This document shows positions 1-13,300 of a DNA stretch of 64,000 nucleotides, piece after piece. Origin of the DNA: Crambe crambe (Eukaryota > Porifera > Demospongiae > Poecilosclerida > Crambeidae); contig OZ004594.1 of assembly GCA_963924555.1 (NCBI GenBank), positions 1,829,563 to 1,893,562 of the forward strand. The letters are read 5' to 3'. A model generated the notes under the pieces. The model ran no database searches. It was not told the origin of the DNA and was given only the letters and a program-made list of their open reading frames with translations. How positions within the stretch are numbered: the first letter of the stretch is position 1; every line of letters begins with the position of its first letter. A program made the position numbers and the translations under genes.

Positions 1-2639
1 TGTTAAAATGGCACAACAGTTATCACAAGGGGATGGTGTCGAGTAGAGTTTTAAGAAATATGCAGTTGTCAGTTTTTTTCCTAAGAACAATAAAATAATA
101 ATTATTATTATAGCTAATCATTTTTAAAAGCATTGTCTCTCTCTACTTACTGCTTGTGCTTTGCTTGTAGGCTATGCAGAGTGGTACTGCTTCTTGTAGA
201 GTGATCTCTCCTTGCCTATCTCCTTTAGCAAATTTACCATTTGCTCCAGTAATGACTTCGAATTTGTAGATCAACCGTGACCCTTCTTTCACAGGATAAG
301 CACAACCCTTGAGAAACTTCATTTTCCTACAGTCTTCTTCACTCTTGAGGTTAGCATAGTGACCCATTGTGACAGTAATACATTTCTTTAACTTCTTGTT
401 ATTTTCATTCATTATATAAACTGGACTTTTCGGTTCGTACCCTTCAGGCATTGCAAAAGGACCTCCAATAGTTGGAAGAACTGAAATTTCACTGTCTCCT
501 TCACTGTCGATACCATGAATCCTAAAAAACAACAACAAAAAACAATGAAAAACAAACAAACAAACAAACAAGCAAATAAAATTAGCTTACTCTAGCCAAT
601 TAAAAGTTATATCTGCACCTTAATGATATTCCTATATCACTTAAATCCATGTGCTGTTCTTCATCAGGACTTAAATGGAGTGTTTGTTTCCTCTCTTCTT
701 CAAAGTGAGTCAACTCAGGGTAGTGAGGGTTGACTGACAGCCAATCTATTGTAATTATAATAATTATGCCACTAATGATATAAGGAGCTGTATACTTCAC
801 CTGTTTTCAGATGCTTTGCACTTGTTACTACAAGGGAATCGTCACTGATATCTAAAATAGTTGTAATATTTGTGGGAAGTGTGAGATACAGAGATAAAAC
901 TATGAATGATACTTACCCATTTCTAGCACATTTGTACTATAAAGAAAAGATTCGGATTTATACTCTGCATTCATAGGAGAACTATGGGTATACTTAACAC
1001 CCCCAAATTGAAAGAGAGTCTTTCCTTCAGTGGAAGGACTCTTAGGGGTATAGAGCAGGCATGTTGAATCCCTGACACAAGCAGCACTCCTCTGTACTAA
1101 GTTCTCAGGAAAGGCACCCTATTACAAACTTATAATAATAATGTTGAGTAACACTGAATCAGCATTACCAATGTCCATCTTTTTTTCCTGAAGTTATAAA
1201 TCCATGAATCCATCAAGCTTTCAAAATTCTTGTCCATTCCGAATAAAATCATCAACTGAGGATCTTCGGGTGACTCTTCTTTTCTACTGCCAATCTCACA
1301 TAAGCTGATAGCTAAGTGGTAACCTCGTAAACTTGGCCATAAAAGATCACTGCTTGACTTTACAACATTCCAAATCTATAGGGTTCACAGTAACATTTGT
1401 CACAGGATATTTCTGGTCAATTTTTTCACCTGTCCTGTCACTTTTTGACCAAACTTTCTATTATAGCTATTAAGTTATATTTGAGACTAGATGTTGTTGC
1501 ATGCATGCTCTGCAATAATTATGTAACAAAGATCTTATTCAGTTCAACCTTTACAATGGCCACTTAATTGTATTGGAAATGGTATCGATACTCCAAAAGA
1601 TTCAGTGGATTGGGAATGGTAGAATGCATGGGTGATAAACATAACCACAAGGGTTGAGAGCCTCAGAGGAAGTGGAGATGTGATCATGTGAGTATGCAGA
1701 GTATAATAGTCATGTGCTGACCACCTGTTACTACTACATTAACGTTTCCCTGCACTATATGTTCCTGACCAAAATAGTAAAGAGTTTCCCAGATACACTA
1801 CATCCAAACCAACAGCAGCAAGAAAAAGACTTTAGATTCTGTTGGCTGGAGTTGAGTTTAGTTTAGGCAGTATTCCTTTCCAGTATTCTATTCAGGCCTC
1901 CAAAAAAAATCAGCCATTTGAAATTATCATACCATATCATCCTTCAATGTATATTTACCCAGTTATTCTTATCTGTCATATCCAGTATTCGTAAACAATT
2001 TTCACTCTCATAACCACCAAACAGCACTGCTCTGTAGTAGTCCACCTTAGTAAAGGTACAACCCTCATAAGGCATCAGATTGCTCACTCCAGACATAGTT
2101 GGAATATACCACTTCCCTATATATTGCATAAAAATAAAGTTTTAAAGTTTCTTCTAAAGTTCTAACTTACTAGTTTCAATGTCAAAGCAGTGCAACTGAC
2201 TCGTCCGGGCTTTTCCACGGGTGATACCTTTTCCTCCATAAGTAACCAGCACTCTATTATCAAATGATATCATTCCAGCATCCATCTTGGGAATGGGACA
2301 GATGCCATCTGTGCTAGTCGGTTCCAATTTCTTCCAATGGAATGTGTTCACGTCGAGCTCACTGATGGTATTGTGCAATTTCCCCCCACAAAATCCTCCA
2401 AAGTGGTAAAACTTGGAACCAATGGAGGTCGCTGCTGAACCAATGTACCCTGGGGGAGTGTCACCATAGGTCGGGTGCTGCTTCCACACTTGACGAGCAG
2501 GATCAAATTCTTCGATGATAGATGGACTGTACTTCTTCTTATCATCATCACTTGTTACCCCACCATAGTTGTACCACTTGTCTTGTACCAGAGCACTGCA
2601 GTGCACGTACCTAGGCTTAGGCTCATAGGAAGCATCCAT
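1..2639 (-). CDS. Kelch-ZU5-UPA-(Death) protein, copy A, 3' end beyond window
   Basis: Multi-exon gene; only the 5' two thirds are in the window. Exon 1 (about 2171-2639) starts at the Met of MDASYEPKPRYVHC, which aligns with the start of the neighbouring copies; an upstream Met at 2681 is less likely. It encodes Kelch blades with WYNYGG, FYHFGGFCG and VLVTYGG. Further exons: about 1960-2116 (YYRAVLFGGYE, another blade), 1160-1377, 935-1120 (FQFGG), 800-855, 617-747, 168-525 (ZU5-like, with GGPFAMPEGY and GEITLQEAVPLCIA) and 1-80 (start of the UPA-like domain). Exon joins show GT-AG ends and consistent phase where checked. The Death domain expected from copies B-D would lie left of base 1. 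Likely a cytoplasmic adaptor; the function is inferred from domains only. Confidence 0.8.
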
Positions 2640-3112
2640 ATACCACTCAGTTGATGTACACTGCCAGAAGGTTGGAATCATGTTTTTGGTTGACCTTTTA
2701 CACTTTGTGGGCTAGTATCCCGGTTACAGTCTGGACATATGCACATGCCTCATTTATGGGCATGGAAGAAGGCATGGGGCTGCAAACACTACCCTGCCCC
2801 TGGCTCTTGTCAGATGCTAGCTAGTAGGGATGTCCAAAATTCAGTACTTCCTGAAATTTTCATCATGTGATCTCGTATGGACTTGTTAAGCACTAAAGTT
2901 ATGTTTTAGAGCAGCTGTCAACAGGGGGCAGGGTCAATTGGATTGTGTGACCAAACGAAAATGCCCTATTCCAGAATCTAGCTACATCAGCAATATGCTA
3001 GCATAATTCCTATGCTAGACTACTTCTACCTAATAATATGTAAACATTAGAAATGCATGTGCATGGTTACATTCCAGTTCCAATTTTGGCCTGCCCAGTC
3101 ATTTGCTATATG

Positions 3113-3122
3113 GTGTGTGTGT

Positions 3123-3153
<31 letters not shown>

Positions 3154-3162
3154 GGGGGGGGG
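3113..3162. repeat. (GT)12 followed by poly-G (26)
   Basis: Simple repeat directly visible: GT dinucleotides 3113-3136, then an uninterrupted G run to 3162. It gives rise to a spurious Val/Cys/Gly open frame. Confidence 0.95.
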
Positions 3163-3861
3163 CTCATTCTTACTACATTTTAGTCTAGCATGGCCAACCA
3201 TTAAACGCCAGACTACCTACATTTATGAATACAGAAGGAGGTGTGATACACCACTGAATGTGGCAGATCAGAAATGGGCTAAAGTGTTACCCTTAGTGGC
3301 AGATACCTATTCCAACATAAATGATTCACTTTTCCAACACCTATGAAAAGTGAGGCATTTTCTTGAAATTCACTTTCCCAAAATGTAAGTAATTTCACCA
3401 TTCCCATCTCCCCTATTAAGTATTATGCTATACAATCAGTGACTGGGTTAGTATTTTAGCTACTTCAGAGCCTATGAGACGTACCTATTTTTAGTTATGG
3501 GTCCACCACTTCATAGCGTGCTGAAAAAGCTCAGCAAAGGAGGGTCACTCCCATACACACTACTGACACCCGCATTCACTTAGGCGCTAGCTAGCTAGCT
3601 ATAGGTTAGTCTGGCGCGCGCGACCCCCCTCTGTAGCTAGCTGTGCCCACATGTGAACGTGACGTTGACTTCATCCTGCAAACAACAACAACAACAGCAA
3701 CAACAACATGTTGTGAGCTATAATATGTGGATAAAGAATGTCTTCGTGGACGTGCTCCAGAGATAGGATAAAATCATATGCATGGTGGAGTTTTAGTTTA
3801 TAGCTATTTAGCTATAGCTATAGCTAATCATACATGGTTTCCTTCTGTGCATTCAGATATG

Positions 3862-3925
3862 AAATTAACTTACGAATTTGATCTTTCATTTTTTTAAAAC
3901 CAAATTCAGCTCCCATATCTACTAA
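3862..3925 (-). pseudogene. Remnant of the last-but-one tail exon of the Kelch-Death family
   Basis: On the minus strand this reads DMGAEFGFKKMKDQIR followed by a GTAAG donor. It aligns with the end of the copy B exon at 4990-5210 (GSEVGYVKKMEEKMGDLIR plus donor). The AGCT-rich flanks and the CAACAACAA/ATGTTGTGAGCT block downstream are also shared with the region after copy C (about 9960-9995). It marks an additional, mostly lost gene copy or a duplicated 3' end. Confidence 0.55.
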
Positions 3926-4766
3926 AAGGATAGGGAATTTTTCTCATGCACAGAGGCTGTTCACACAGACAATGGCTTCTATTTGAGTATTGTCCGTGTG
4001 GTCCTAGACCATTTGTTCAAGGTAGCTGTATATTGCTGGGAAGGCATGGAGAATGATCGATGCCTTGTATGATAACCCCACAGCAAAAGTCCGGGTGAGT
4101 GGAAAGTTCTCAGACTTATGGTGTTAGACAGGGATCTGTGCTATCTTCGATGCTTTTCCTTGTAGCTATATAGTATTGCAGTTAGTCTGTACTATAACCA
4201 GTTATTGTGGTTATTCAGCATGCATGCGCATTCAACTTCAGCTATGACAAAAAGGTGAGGTTGTGAAGTCACTGTGTTTCTTCTCTCTAGCTCAACCTGC
4301 TGCAAGAGTTTTTTAGTTGAAGAAAAGCAGCAAAGAAAAGTGCTGCAACAAAAGCTCAGGAAGGAAGCACCTCCCTTGAATCTGGAGAGGAGACTCAAGA
4401 GAAGGTTCCCGTGGAGGGGAAGCTCGAAGAGAGCCACCACTTGAGGGGGCTGGGGGAAAAGAAGGGGAGAGGTCGATGACAGTCACAGGAAGCAACAATT
4501 GATTACTACCTACATCAATTTACTGTATAACTCAACTTTAATGCAGTGCAGTGCTAGCAATGATATTCATGCATAGTGGCACACATTAGAAGAACCACTC
4601 AGATAAAAAATAAATGATGTGCATGACATTTGAAAGGTGCAAAGTTACTCAAAAAGGGTGTGACATGAGATTCGCATTATCATTTTGGTGAGCCTGGGTC
4701 AGTGTTGTGATCTGCAAGTAAGAGTTTAGGTCATGCAAAATTATTATAAAAACATTATTATAAACT

Positions 4767-7700
4767 CTATAGCTCACTAGATGTGGATCCTGATGTAGAT
4801 CCTCTTGGATGTCTTCCAGAGACAGCTATTATAGAGATAAATTATGATTAGCTACTATGGAGTTTACACAATGTCAATTTGTGCATTGAATCTCAACAGA
4901 AAGAAAGGTATAGCTATACCATTATAATTATATCACACATGATCACGCTAATAATAGCTACAGTTCAGGTATAAAATTAGCTTACGAATTAGATCTCCCA
5001 TTTTTTCCTCCATTTTTTTCACATAGCCAACTTCTGAACCTTTTCTAGTCAATGTCTTAACAATGGTCCATTGGTTGTTCTTGGTGCTCCTAGGAGTTTC
5101 TCTAATTACAAGATCTGTCTGCTCCAAATGCTTCTTTAGAGCATCAGCTAGATTGATCATCTGATTGATAACTGATTCCATGGCTGGTACCCACTCCTCC
5201 ATTCCTTTGCCTATATTATAATGATTATAATTATAGTGTAGCCATTTGCAGCTAGCTAGCTGGTTCCTTTACCCTGTGAATAAGTGAGTTGAAGATGAGC
5301 CTGCTTGTGTAGTAACTGTGATATGGTTATAACACTTTCCTTACACTTTTTCAAGTCCTTAATTGTAATATTCAAGTCCTATATATAAAAAGGATGATAA
5401 GCTTATCTGACTTTACATATCTTGCATACTTTAGCTCCATTAACAGATTGAGCCTCGGCTTCTTGAAGCACATCCTGTGATAGTTGTGAAATGGCCTCAC
5501 AGTGGGACTTGATCATTCCAGCTTTAGAAAATAGATCAGATGGCTCCCTTAAAAGGTAGAAAACATAGCTGTAGATAGCTAACTGGTTAATCGCTACTTA
5601 CTTTAAGTGATTCATTATTTCTTTCATCCAACATACCACCTCTCCTATTTTGACTGTCATCTCATTCTCTTTCCACTGGATAATAGTTATCTCCAACTTC
5701 TGAATACTGTCATTGACTCGAGTCTAAAGTATTATAAATTATATAGCTAACACACCATATAGATGCACGACATTGTTGTTATTAACCTCTATATCTGGAT
5801 TTCTTTGCATCAGTGTACTTAAATTCTTCTCAGTCATTACTGAAGCATGGGGGGAAATAGCATAAAAGCTTTATTATTATACATTAGTTTCACACACTTT
5901 TCTGGAATAATTTTTCAGCCAGCACTTGTTCATCAACAGTTGGACTTTTTAAAGCATTATAAAGAGACTCTAAGGTTGGAAAATTATGATCCGGAGGTGT
6001 CCACCTAAGCCACTGCTGAATCAGCACTCGGAGAAAAGCTCGAGGTCCTTCTGGAGCAAGTGTGTGGTTGTGCTTGATGTTGTGCAGATCACCTGTAGAG
6101 AAGTCCAGAGCAATCCCTATTGATTCCCATTTGAAAGCAGCTGGATCAAGCAAACTCAATATCTCAAGAAGGTAAGTCTCCCTATGACCTGGCTCCACCT
6201 CTTTCACCTGATCTTCATGTAAGGAATCACGATGGAGAGACTCTGCATAATAATAAGGATAACCCAAAGTTAGAGGTCAACGCAGTCTCAATGCATTAGC
6301 TGTAGCTATAGCTATAACAGACATAGCTTTGTTAATAATTACTTGGTGTTTCTGGATGTTTGTTTGTGGAGAGATGTAAATTAAAGCTGAGCTCTCTAGT
6401 CAGTCCATGAACTGTGATTTTGCAATTGCTTGGAACATGAGGCTCTTCTGGGATGAATGTCAATTTAATTCTTGGAGGGTACTTCTCACCATCTTCAAAT
6501 GTAATGCCATGACCTTCACTTAATGAATTGGGTAAATCCACCTCTTCTTGCAAGATTATCTTGGGAAAAAATATCACAATAATCATACATGTACTGTACA
6601 CAGCTATAATTATACTATTTGCTTACAGGTGGATCTATGTCAGAAATGGCCGCCCAAGCTTTTTCAGTGTTCCATTCTAATTTTATTATCTGGTCTTTGT
6701 CAAAGTGGATAGGTGATTTAAATGTTGACTCTGTTAAAGCTGGATACTTCTTCTTCATAAATGAAGATAATAGCTACAAAATGCAATGTAGTCATCATAT
6801 CAGTTTGATAGTTTGTTATCTTGTAACAGCTATGTGTGACGGTACTCAGTCATTACCTTTTCATAAAGATCCTGATATATTGAGACTATTAAAATGGCAC
6901 AATAGTTATCACAAGGGGATGGTGTTGAGTAGAGTTTTAAGAAATATGCAGTTGTCAGTTTTTTCCCTAAGAACAATAATATAACTAATCATTTTTTAAA
7001 GCATTGTCTCTCTCTACTTACTGCTTGTGCTTTGCTTGTAGGCTATGCAGAGTGGTACCACTTCTTGTAGAGTGATCTCTCCTTGCCTATCTCCTTTAGC
7101 AAATTTACAATTTGCTCCAACAATGACTTCAAATTTGTAGATCAACCGTGACCCCTCTTTCATGGGCTCAGCAGGACCTTTGAGAAATGTCATTTCCTTA
7201 CAGTCTTCTTCACTCTCGAGGTTAGCCCAGTGACTCATTTTGACAGCAATATTTTTCTTTAACTTCTTGTTACTTTTTTCAGTCATCATATAAATTGGAC
7301 TTTTTGGTTTGTACCCTTCAGGCATTGCAAAAGGACCTCCAACAGCTGGAAGGACTGAGACTTCACTGTCTCCTTCACTGTCTCCTTCACTGTTAATACT
7401 AAACCTTAAAAGAAAAAAAAACTATCGATATTAGTTAGCCATAGCAAGCTAGTTAAAAGCACCTTAATGATATTCCAATATTACTTAAATCCATGTGCTG
7501 TTCTTTACCAGGACTTAAATGGAATGTTTGCTTCCTCTCCTCTTCAAAGTGAGTCAACTCAGGGTAGTCAGGGTTGACTGACAGCCAATCTATAGCGCCA
7601 CAAATATTGAAGAGCCGTTGAAATCACATACAAAATATACCTCACCTGTTTTCAGACGCTTTGCACTTATTAATACAAAGGAATCATTGACAACATCTAA

Positions 7701-9097
7701 AGTTGTATAGAATGTAGGAGATGCAGGGAGTGAGATGTAGCTTTTTTCCCCTGCACAATGATACTTACCCATTTCTAGCACAGAATCTTCATTTACTCTT
7801 TTCATAGGAGAACTGGGGTTGCACTTACCACCCCCAAATAGAAAGAGAGTCCTTCCTTTAGTGGAAGAACTCTTAGGATTGTGATAGAGCAGGCATGTTG
7901 AATTCCTGACACAAGCAGCACTCCTCTTTATTAAGTACTCCGGAAAGACACCCTATATTGTTATATACATACAATGCAAACTTATAATAATGCTAAGTAG
8001 ATAATATTACCAATGACCATCTTTCTTTCCTGAAGTTATAAACCCATGAATCCATCATGTCTTCTACTTCAAACAAAATCATCAGCTGAGGATCTTCGGG
8101 TGATTCTTCTTTTTTATTGCCAGTCTCACATAAGCTGATAGCCAAGTGGTAGCCTCGTAAATTTGGCCAAAATAGATCACTGCTTGACTTTACAACACTC
8201 CAAATCTAAAAACACGACAAGACTCAGTTCATTTTCTGGTCAATTTCTTCCCTTTGTCTGACCAAAATATTAAGGTACCATAATTATGTCATTATTACAC
8301 GGTCTGCAATGTAATAAACTTTAATTGGGCCTATACATAGTTACTTGGTCCACTCAAAATCAGCCATGGTGGTAGCTATTCCGTGCATTTATCACAACCC
8401 CACCTTTACATATTTACCCAGTTCTTCATATCCAGTATTTGTAAACAATCACTTTCATGGCCATCGAACAGCACTGCTCTGTAGTAGTCCACTTTAGTAA
8501 AGGTGCAGCCTTCACAAGGAGTGAGATTTCTCTCTCCAGACATAGTCGGAATATACCACTTCTCTATTATAACGTTTACATTTATGTAGAGCATTAAAAT
8601 ATCTATTCAAAAGTTCAAAACTTACTAGTTTCAGTGTTGAAGCAGTGTAACTGATTTGTCCATGTGACTTCTCCATCTGGGGTGATACCTTTTCCTCCAT
8701 AAATTACCAGCACTCTATTATCGAAGGCTATCATTCCAGCATCCATCTTGGGAATGGGACAGATGCCGTCTTCATTAATCGATTCCAATTTCTTCCACTG
8801 GAATGTGTTCACATCGAGCTCACTGATGGTATTGTGGAATTTTTCACCACAAAATCCTCCAAAGTGGTAAAACTTGGAACCAATGGAGGTTGCTGCTGAA
8901 CCTATGTACCCTGGGGGAGTGTCGCCATGGGTTGGGTGCTGTTTCCACACTCGATGAGCGGGATAAAATTCCTCAATTGCAGAAGGACTAGTAGACTCAT
9001 CAACACTGTTCAGTTTTCCACCATAGTTATACCATTTGTCTTGTACCAGTGCACTGCAGTGCTGATATTTGGGCTCAGGCTCATAAGAGACATCCAT
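4767..9097 (-). CDS. Kelch-ZU5-UPA-Death domain protein, copy B
   Basis: About 17 exons. Exon 1 (8626-9097, start MDVSYEPEPKYQHC) and the next exons (about 8419-8567, 8010-8205, 7770-7953) give a Kelch propeller with repeated GG motifs. Exons near 7463-7590 and 7022-7405 form a ZU5-like domain (MDLSNIGISLR, GGPFAMPEGYKPKSP, GEITLQEVVPLCIA). Exons near 6855-6970, 6626-6780 and 6340-6562 form a UPA-like domain (YPPRIKLTFIPEEP). The exon at about 5890-6243 is a Death domain (FKWESIGIALDF, LIQQWLRWTPPDH, VDEQVLAEKLF). A run of small exons (5780-5838, 5605-5723, 5430-5545, 5271-5370, 4990-5210) encodes a helical, probably coiled-coil, tail. The last exon (4767 to about 4832) joins in phase to a Ser/Gly-rich tail and a TAG stop. 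ZU5-UPA-Death is the order known from UNC5, PIDD and ankyrins. The Kelch fusion is unusual. Confidence 0.85.
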
Positions 9098-10363
9098 GCC
9101 ACTCTAGATCTGTTGCAAAGTTCAAATGTACAGCAGAAAGTTAGAATCATGAATAGCTTGTTAGGTTTGGTATTTACCACTACAATAATAGCCAGTAGCT
9201 TATAGCTAGCTACACTTATTTCATTTTAAGCTTACTGGTTGGGTTCACCACTTCTCATAAGATACTTCAGTAAGTCATTTTACCAGTTCCTATGAAATAT
9301 AGATGTTACATGTAGTAAAGAGGGCCTAGGGGTACGCCCTATAGCTAGTCTCGAGCTTCCTTGACCGCACGGATCATAATCCGCTCCGGAAACTACGCCT
9401 AGACCCCATCGTGGTTTTACCCCAGGCCCAGAGGTCCGACATCCGGCCGGGTGTCAATATGCAAATTAGCATCACGTGGTGAGTATTGAATCCCTGGCCC
9501 TCGCCTCTGCAAAAATTGGTCGTCAGGCGTCATCCGTATACGCACGCGCACTGCTTGAATTTTGAAATTGCACTCAGATTTTGAAAGAGCTTTAGAGAAG
9601 TAAGCCTTGAAGAGCTAGCTAGTGACTGTACCTACTCACCTTCTCCGGTAAGATTTTCGAGGCTCAAAGTCGAGCATGCGCGAGAATGCACACTCAGCAT
9701 TTTGCAAGATTGAGTATTACTAAAACCACTGTACTAATCATGCCTGTAATCCGTGCCAATTGCACCAAATTATGCCCAGGCTATAATAGGGGGTTGCTTC
9801 TCCTAATGAAGGATAGAACGGGCGGGAACTTGTCTTTGATTGCGCTCGCGAAACTGCCCTTAACGTAGGCTTGCTAGCTAGACTTCAATCATCCTTGCAT
9901 AATCTTTAATAATAACAATAATAACAACGACGACGACGACGACGACGACAACAACAACAACAACAACAACAACGATGTTGTGAGCTCCAGTTTATAAGGT
10001 AGCTGCAGCTGAACGAGTGTCACAAGTATTTAGGTATTCTGCATGAGGGAAGGAAGATACAAAGTTCATTAGCTGATTTGCTTTTATGATTTGTAGCTAT
10101 GTGGTATTCTGAGTCTCTCTTTCACCTATGGGTTGGTCTGGATCGGTCAAGATACGGGCAGTGTGAGGGGAAGTGAGTCTGGGGTGACCTGTAGGAGAGT
10201 CTTGATGGGTCGGGGATAGGATATGGGTGGTGCGGTGAGGGGAACTTAGTCTGGGGAGATCCATAGAAGAGGTGCGGCAGTTTGTATGTACTGTAATGTG
10301 CAATAGAGTTAAGGCTATAGCTAAATATTGATCAGGCACCTACTTCGAGACTTCAGTGGTAGA
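9098..10363. other. Intergenic region between copies B and C, with a CpG-rich patch
   Basis: About 9320-9860 is richer in G+C and CpG than its surroundings and has no recognisable gene. About 9925-9973 is a triplet run (ACG then AAC units) followed by GATGTTGTGAGCTC, shared with the region after copy B (about 3710). The promoter of copy B should lie here. Confidence 0.5.
9925..9973. repeat. Triplet repeat (ACG)n(AAC)n
   Basis: Uninterrupted ACG units followed by AAC units. Confidence 0.9.
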
Positions 10364-13300
10364 CTAGCAGGCATGGGAACTGAGTGATGAAAACACAAAG
10401 AAATTGATATGATAGATAATATAGCACATCTTGGCTATAATTATACCAATTATGCTTGATCCTATTTGTTTCGATAGCGTCTCTACAAAACCAGCCTCAG
10501 ACCATGATCGCTTCTTCTTTTTCCTTCTCCATTTATCACTGTTGGTTGTCAGCAGGTTGACTAGATCTGCTTGTATCAAAACATTCTCAAGAGCATTTGC
10601 TAGATCAATCACTTGTTTGATGACTGACTCCATTGCAAGTACCCACTTGTCTTCCATCTCTATAATAATTATGACACAATCAAAATCTCAAAGTCTGCAT
10701 GGGAATTGAGGCTAGCAGATAACTAGCTAACTAGCTACGTACGTAGCTACATTACCAAATGAGTGTGTGAGCTGGATATGGGCTTGCCTATGCAGGAGCT
10801 GTGATATTGTCACAACACTATCAGCACATCTCTTTAAGTCCTACAGGATATAAGAATAATATATTATACGGCTACATGTGTCAGTATCTTGGGATGGAAT
10901 CAGGTGTATATGCAGTGGAATCTCTTTTTGGTACCTAATAATGATTAGCCTGGACACAATTTGGGTGTCTTTTTGTTGTTGTTGTTGTTGTTTTGATTTC
11001 AGAGTTCCACTAGCTAGCAGTAGCTACCTTCACTCCAGCATCTCTACTGTGATTCAGAAAGTCACTTGGAATGGCACTTCTTGCAATATTTTCACAGTTG
11101 AACTTGATCTTTTCAGTATTCAAAAAGATTTTGGACGGTTTTCTGTGACATTGCGAGATGTTATAGCTAGAGACTCACTGAGACTAGTTAGTTGTGTGCT
11201 TACTGCAAATTCCTCATCATTTCTTCTATCAGATTTGCCACTTCTCTTAGTTTACCTGTCATTACATTGTCTTCCCACTGCTCTACGGTTGACAGCAAGT
11301 TCTTGATGGCATCAATGACTTCATCCTGTAATTATAATATAGTTGAAGTTGTGCTCATGTAATCAACCATGAGACCCATGAAAATTGTGTGCTCTTCACT
11401 CATTTTTTTTTCCAAGTTTCAAGCATAACTATCTGTGATAGCTACCTGAAAATCAGGATGTTCTTGAATCAGTTTCCTTAAATTCTTGTCATTTGTACGC
11501 TTAACTGTAGCAGAAGGAAAAAAAAGCAACTTACACCAGCTATTTAATATGAAATTAAGTAACCTTTCTGGAGCATTTTCTCTGCCAACACTTGCTCATT
11601 GACTATTGGACTCTTCAGAGCATCACAGAGAGCCTCTATTGTAGGAAGGTTATGGTCCGGAGGTGTCCACCCAAGCCACTGCTGAATCAGCACTCGGAGG
11701 TAAGCTTGAGGTCCTTCAATGGCAAGTGTGAGGTTGTGTTTGATGTTTTCAAGATCACCTATAGAGAAGTCCAGAGCAATCCCTATCGATTCCCATTTGG
11801 AAGCAACTGGAAGAAGTAGGCTCAATATTTGACGGAGATAGATCATCCTTTGAATTGGCACCAACTCTTCAACATTACCTGTTATGTATAGATAATCGAC
11901 TTTAACAATTCACAAAAAGGTACATACCTTCTTCGATCTTTTGAATAGGCACCACTTCTTTGGCATTACCTGCTATATAGAGAAAATCAACTTTTTTATA
12001 TTATAATCTGCAATTTTGTATACCTTCTTTGGGTTTGACGTTCACTGAGAGAGGCATGTTAAAGCTGACGTACTGGCTAAGTCCAGTGACTTCAACTTTG
12101 CAAACATCTGAAAAGTTACTGTAACTTTCCTCTGGTGGTAGGAATGTTAACTCGATCCTTGGAGGGTAGTCCTCACCATCTTCAAATGTGATGCCAGTTA
12201 TCACAGGGAGATCAGCTTCTTCTTGAGAAATGATCTGATGGAAAAGTAGAAAATGAATTGTGACTTCATGAAAATCCGCCCAGGCTATCTATTGTTGGCT
12301 CAATATTCGTAGTTTCTTACTGATGGCTCTTTGTCTGAAATGACTTTCCATTTTTCTCCAACGGACCAGCTTATTTCTATCTGATCCTGTTCAAAGCGGA
12401 CTGCTTTAGAAGACTGTTTTGACAGAGCAGGGTAGTGCTGTTTCATGAACACGGAGAGTAACTGCATGTAGAGTGGTATAAGTATGAATGTAGCTATATT
12501 CAACTTTTCAGAGGATCTGATTGGTCACAAGTCATGTGACCAGCACTAACCTTGAGGTAGAGTTCATGAAATAAGCAGACACTCAAGACAATATAATGGT
12601 TGTCACACAGAGATGGTGTTGAGTAACGCTTCAGGCAATACAGGCTTGAATTTTTTCCTGTAAGAGAAATGAAATGAGATGTCAATGAGACGTTAATGCT
12701 GTAGCTCTATGAAAGGCAAACAACTCAAATTACTTGATTTTCTTGCTATGCAGAGTGGTACTGCTTCTTGTAGAGTGATCTCTCCTTGCCTGTTCCCCTG
12801 AGTGAATTTAGCACTTGGCTCATCGATGAAATCACACTTAAAGGTTGGTTCGGATCCTGATGTAAGACTGCAACTGAGGAAGGCCATACTGTTGCAATCT
12901 TCCTCAGTCTCAAGGTTGACATAGTGGTCCATTTTGATGTCAAAACTTTTTTTCAACTCCTTGTTGCTGTCACTGATTAGAAAAACAGGACTTGCTGATA
13001 TGTACCCATCGGGCATTTCAAAAGGACCTCCAATGGCTGGCAGAACAGAGACTTCATTCACTCCCTCACTTTCACTTTGAACCCTAAAGAAGATTGACAA
13101 AAGTGGACAATAAGTAATGAATAGTCAACTCATCATACCTCAATTCCATTCCAACATCTCTCAAATCCATGTGCAGCTCTTTGTTGGGTTCTAGATTGAG
13201 CACTTGCTTCCTTTCGTCTTCAAAGAACGTTATCTCGGGATGGTCAGGTCTTATTGAGAGCCAACCTGAGTGAATTATTATAGCTAATGTATGACTCATG

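Larger units (their letters stand above)
2640..4766. other. Intergenic region between copies A and B
   Basis: Holds a GT/G microsatellite (3113-3162), a CAA-type triplet run (3679-3708), and one exon-like remnant of the Kelch-Death family tail (about 3862-3925). No intact gene seen; the open frames at 3053-3346 and 4192-4498 cover simple repeats or lack any recognisable domain. Confidence 0.6.
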
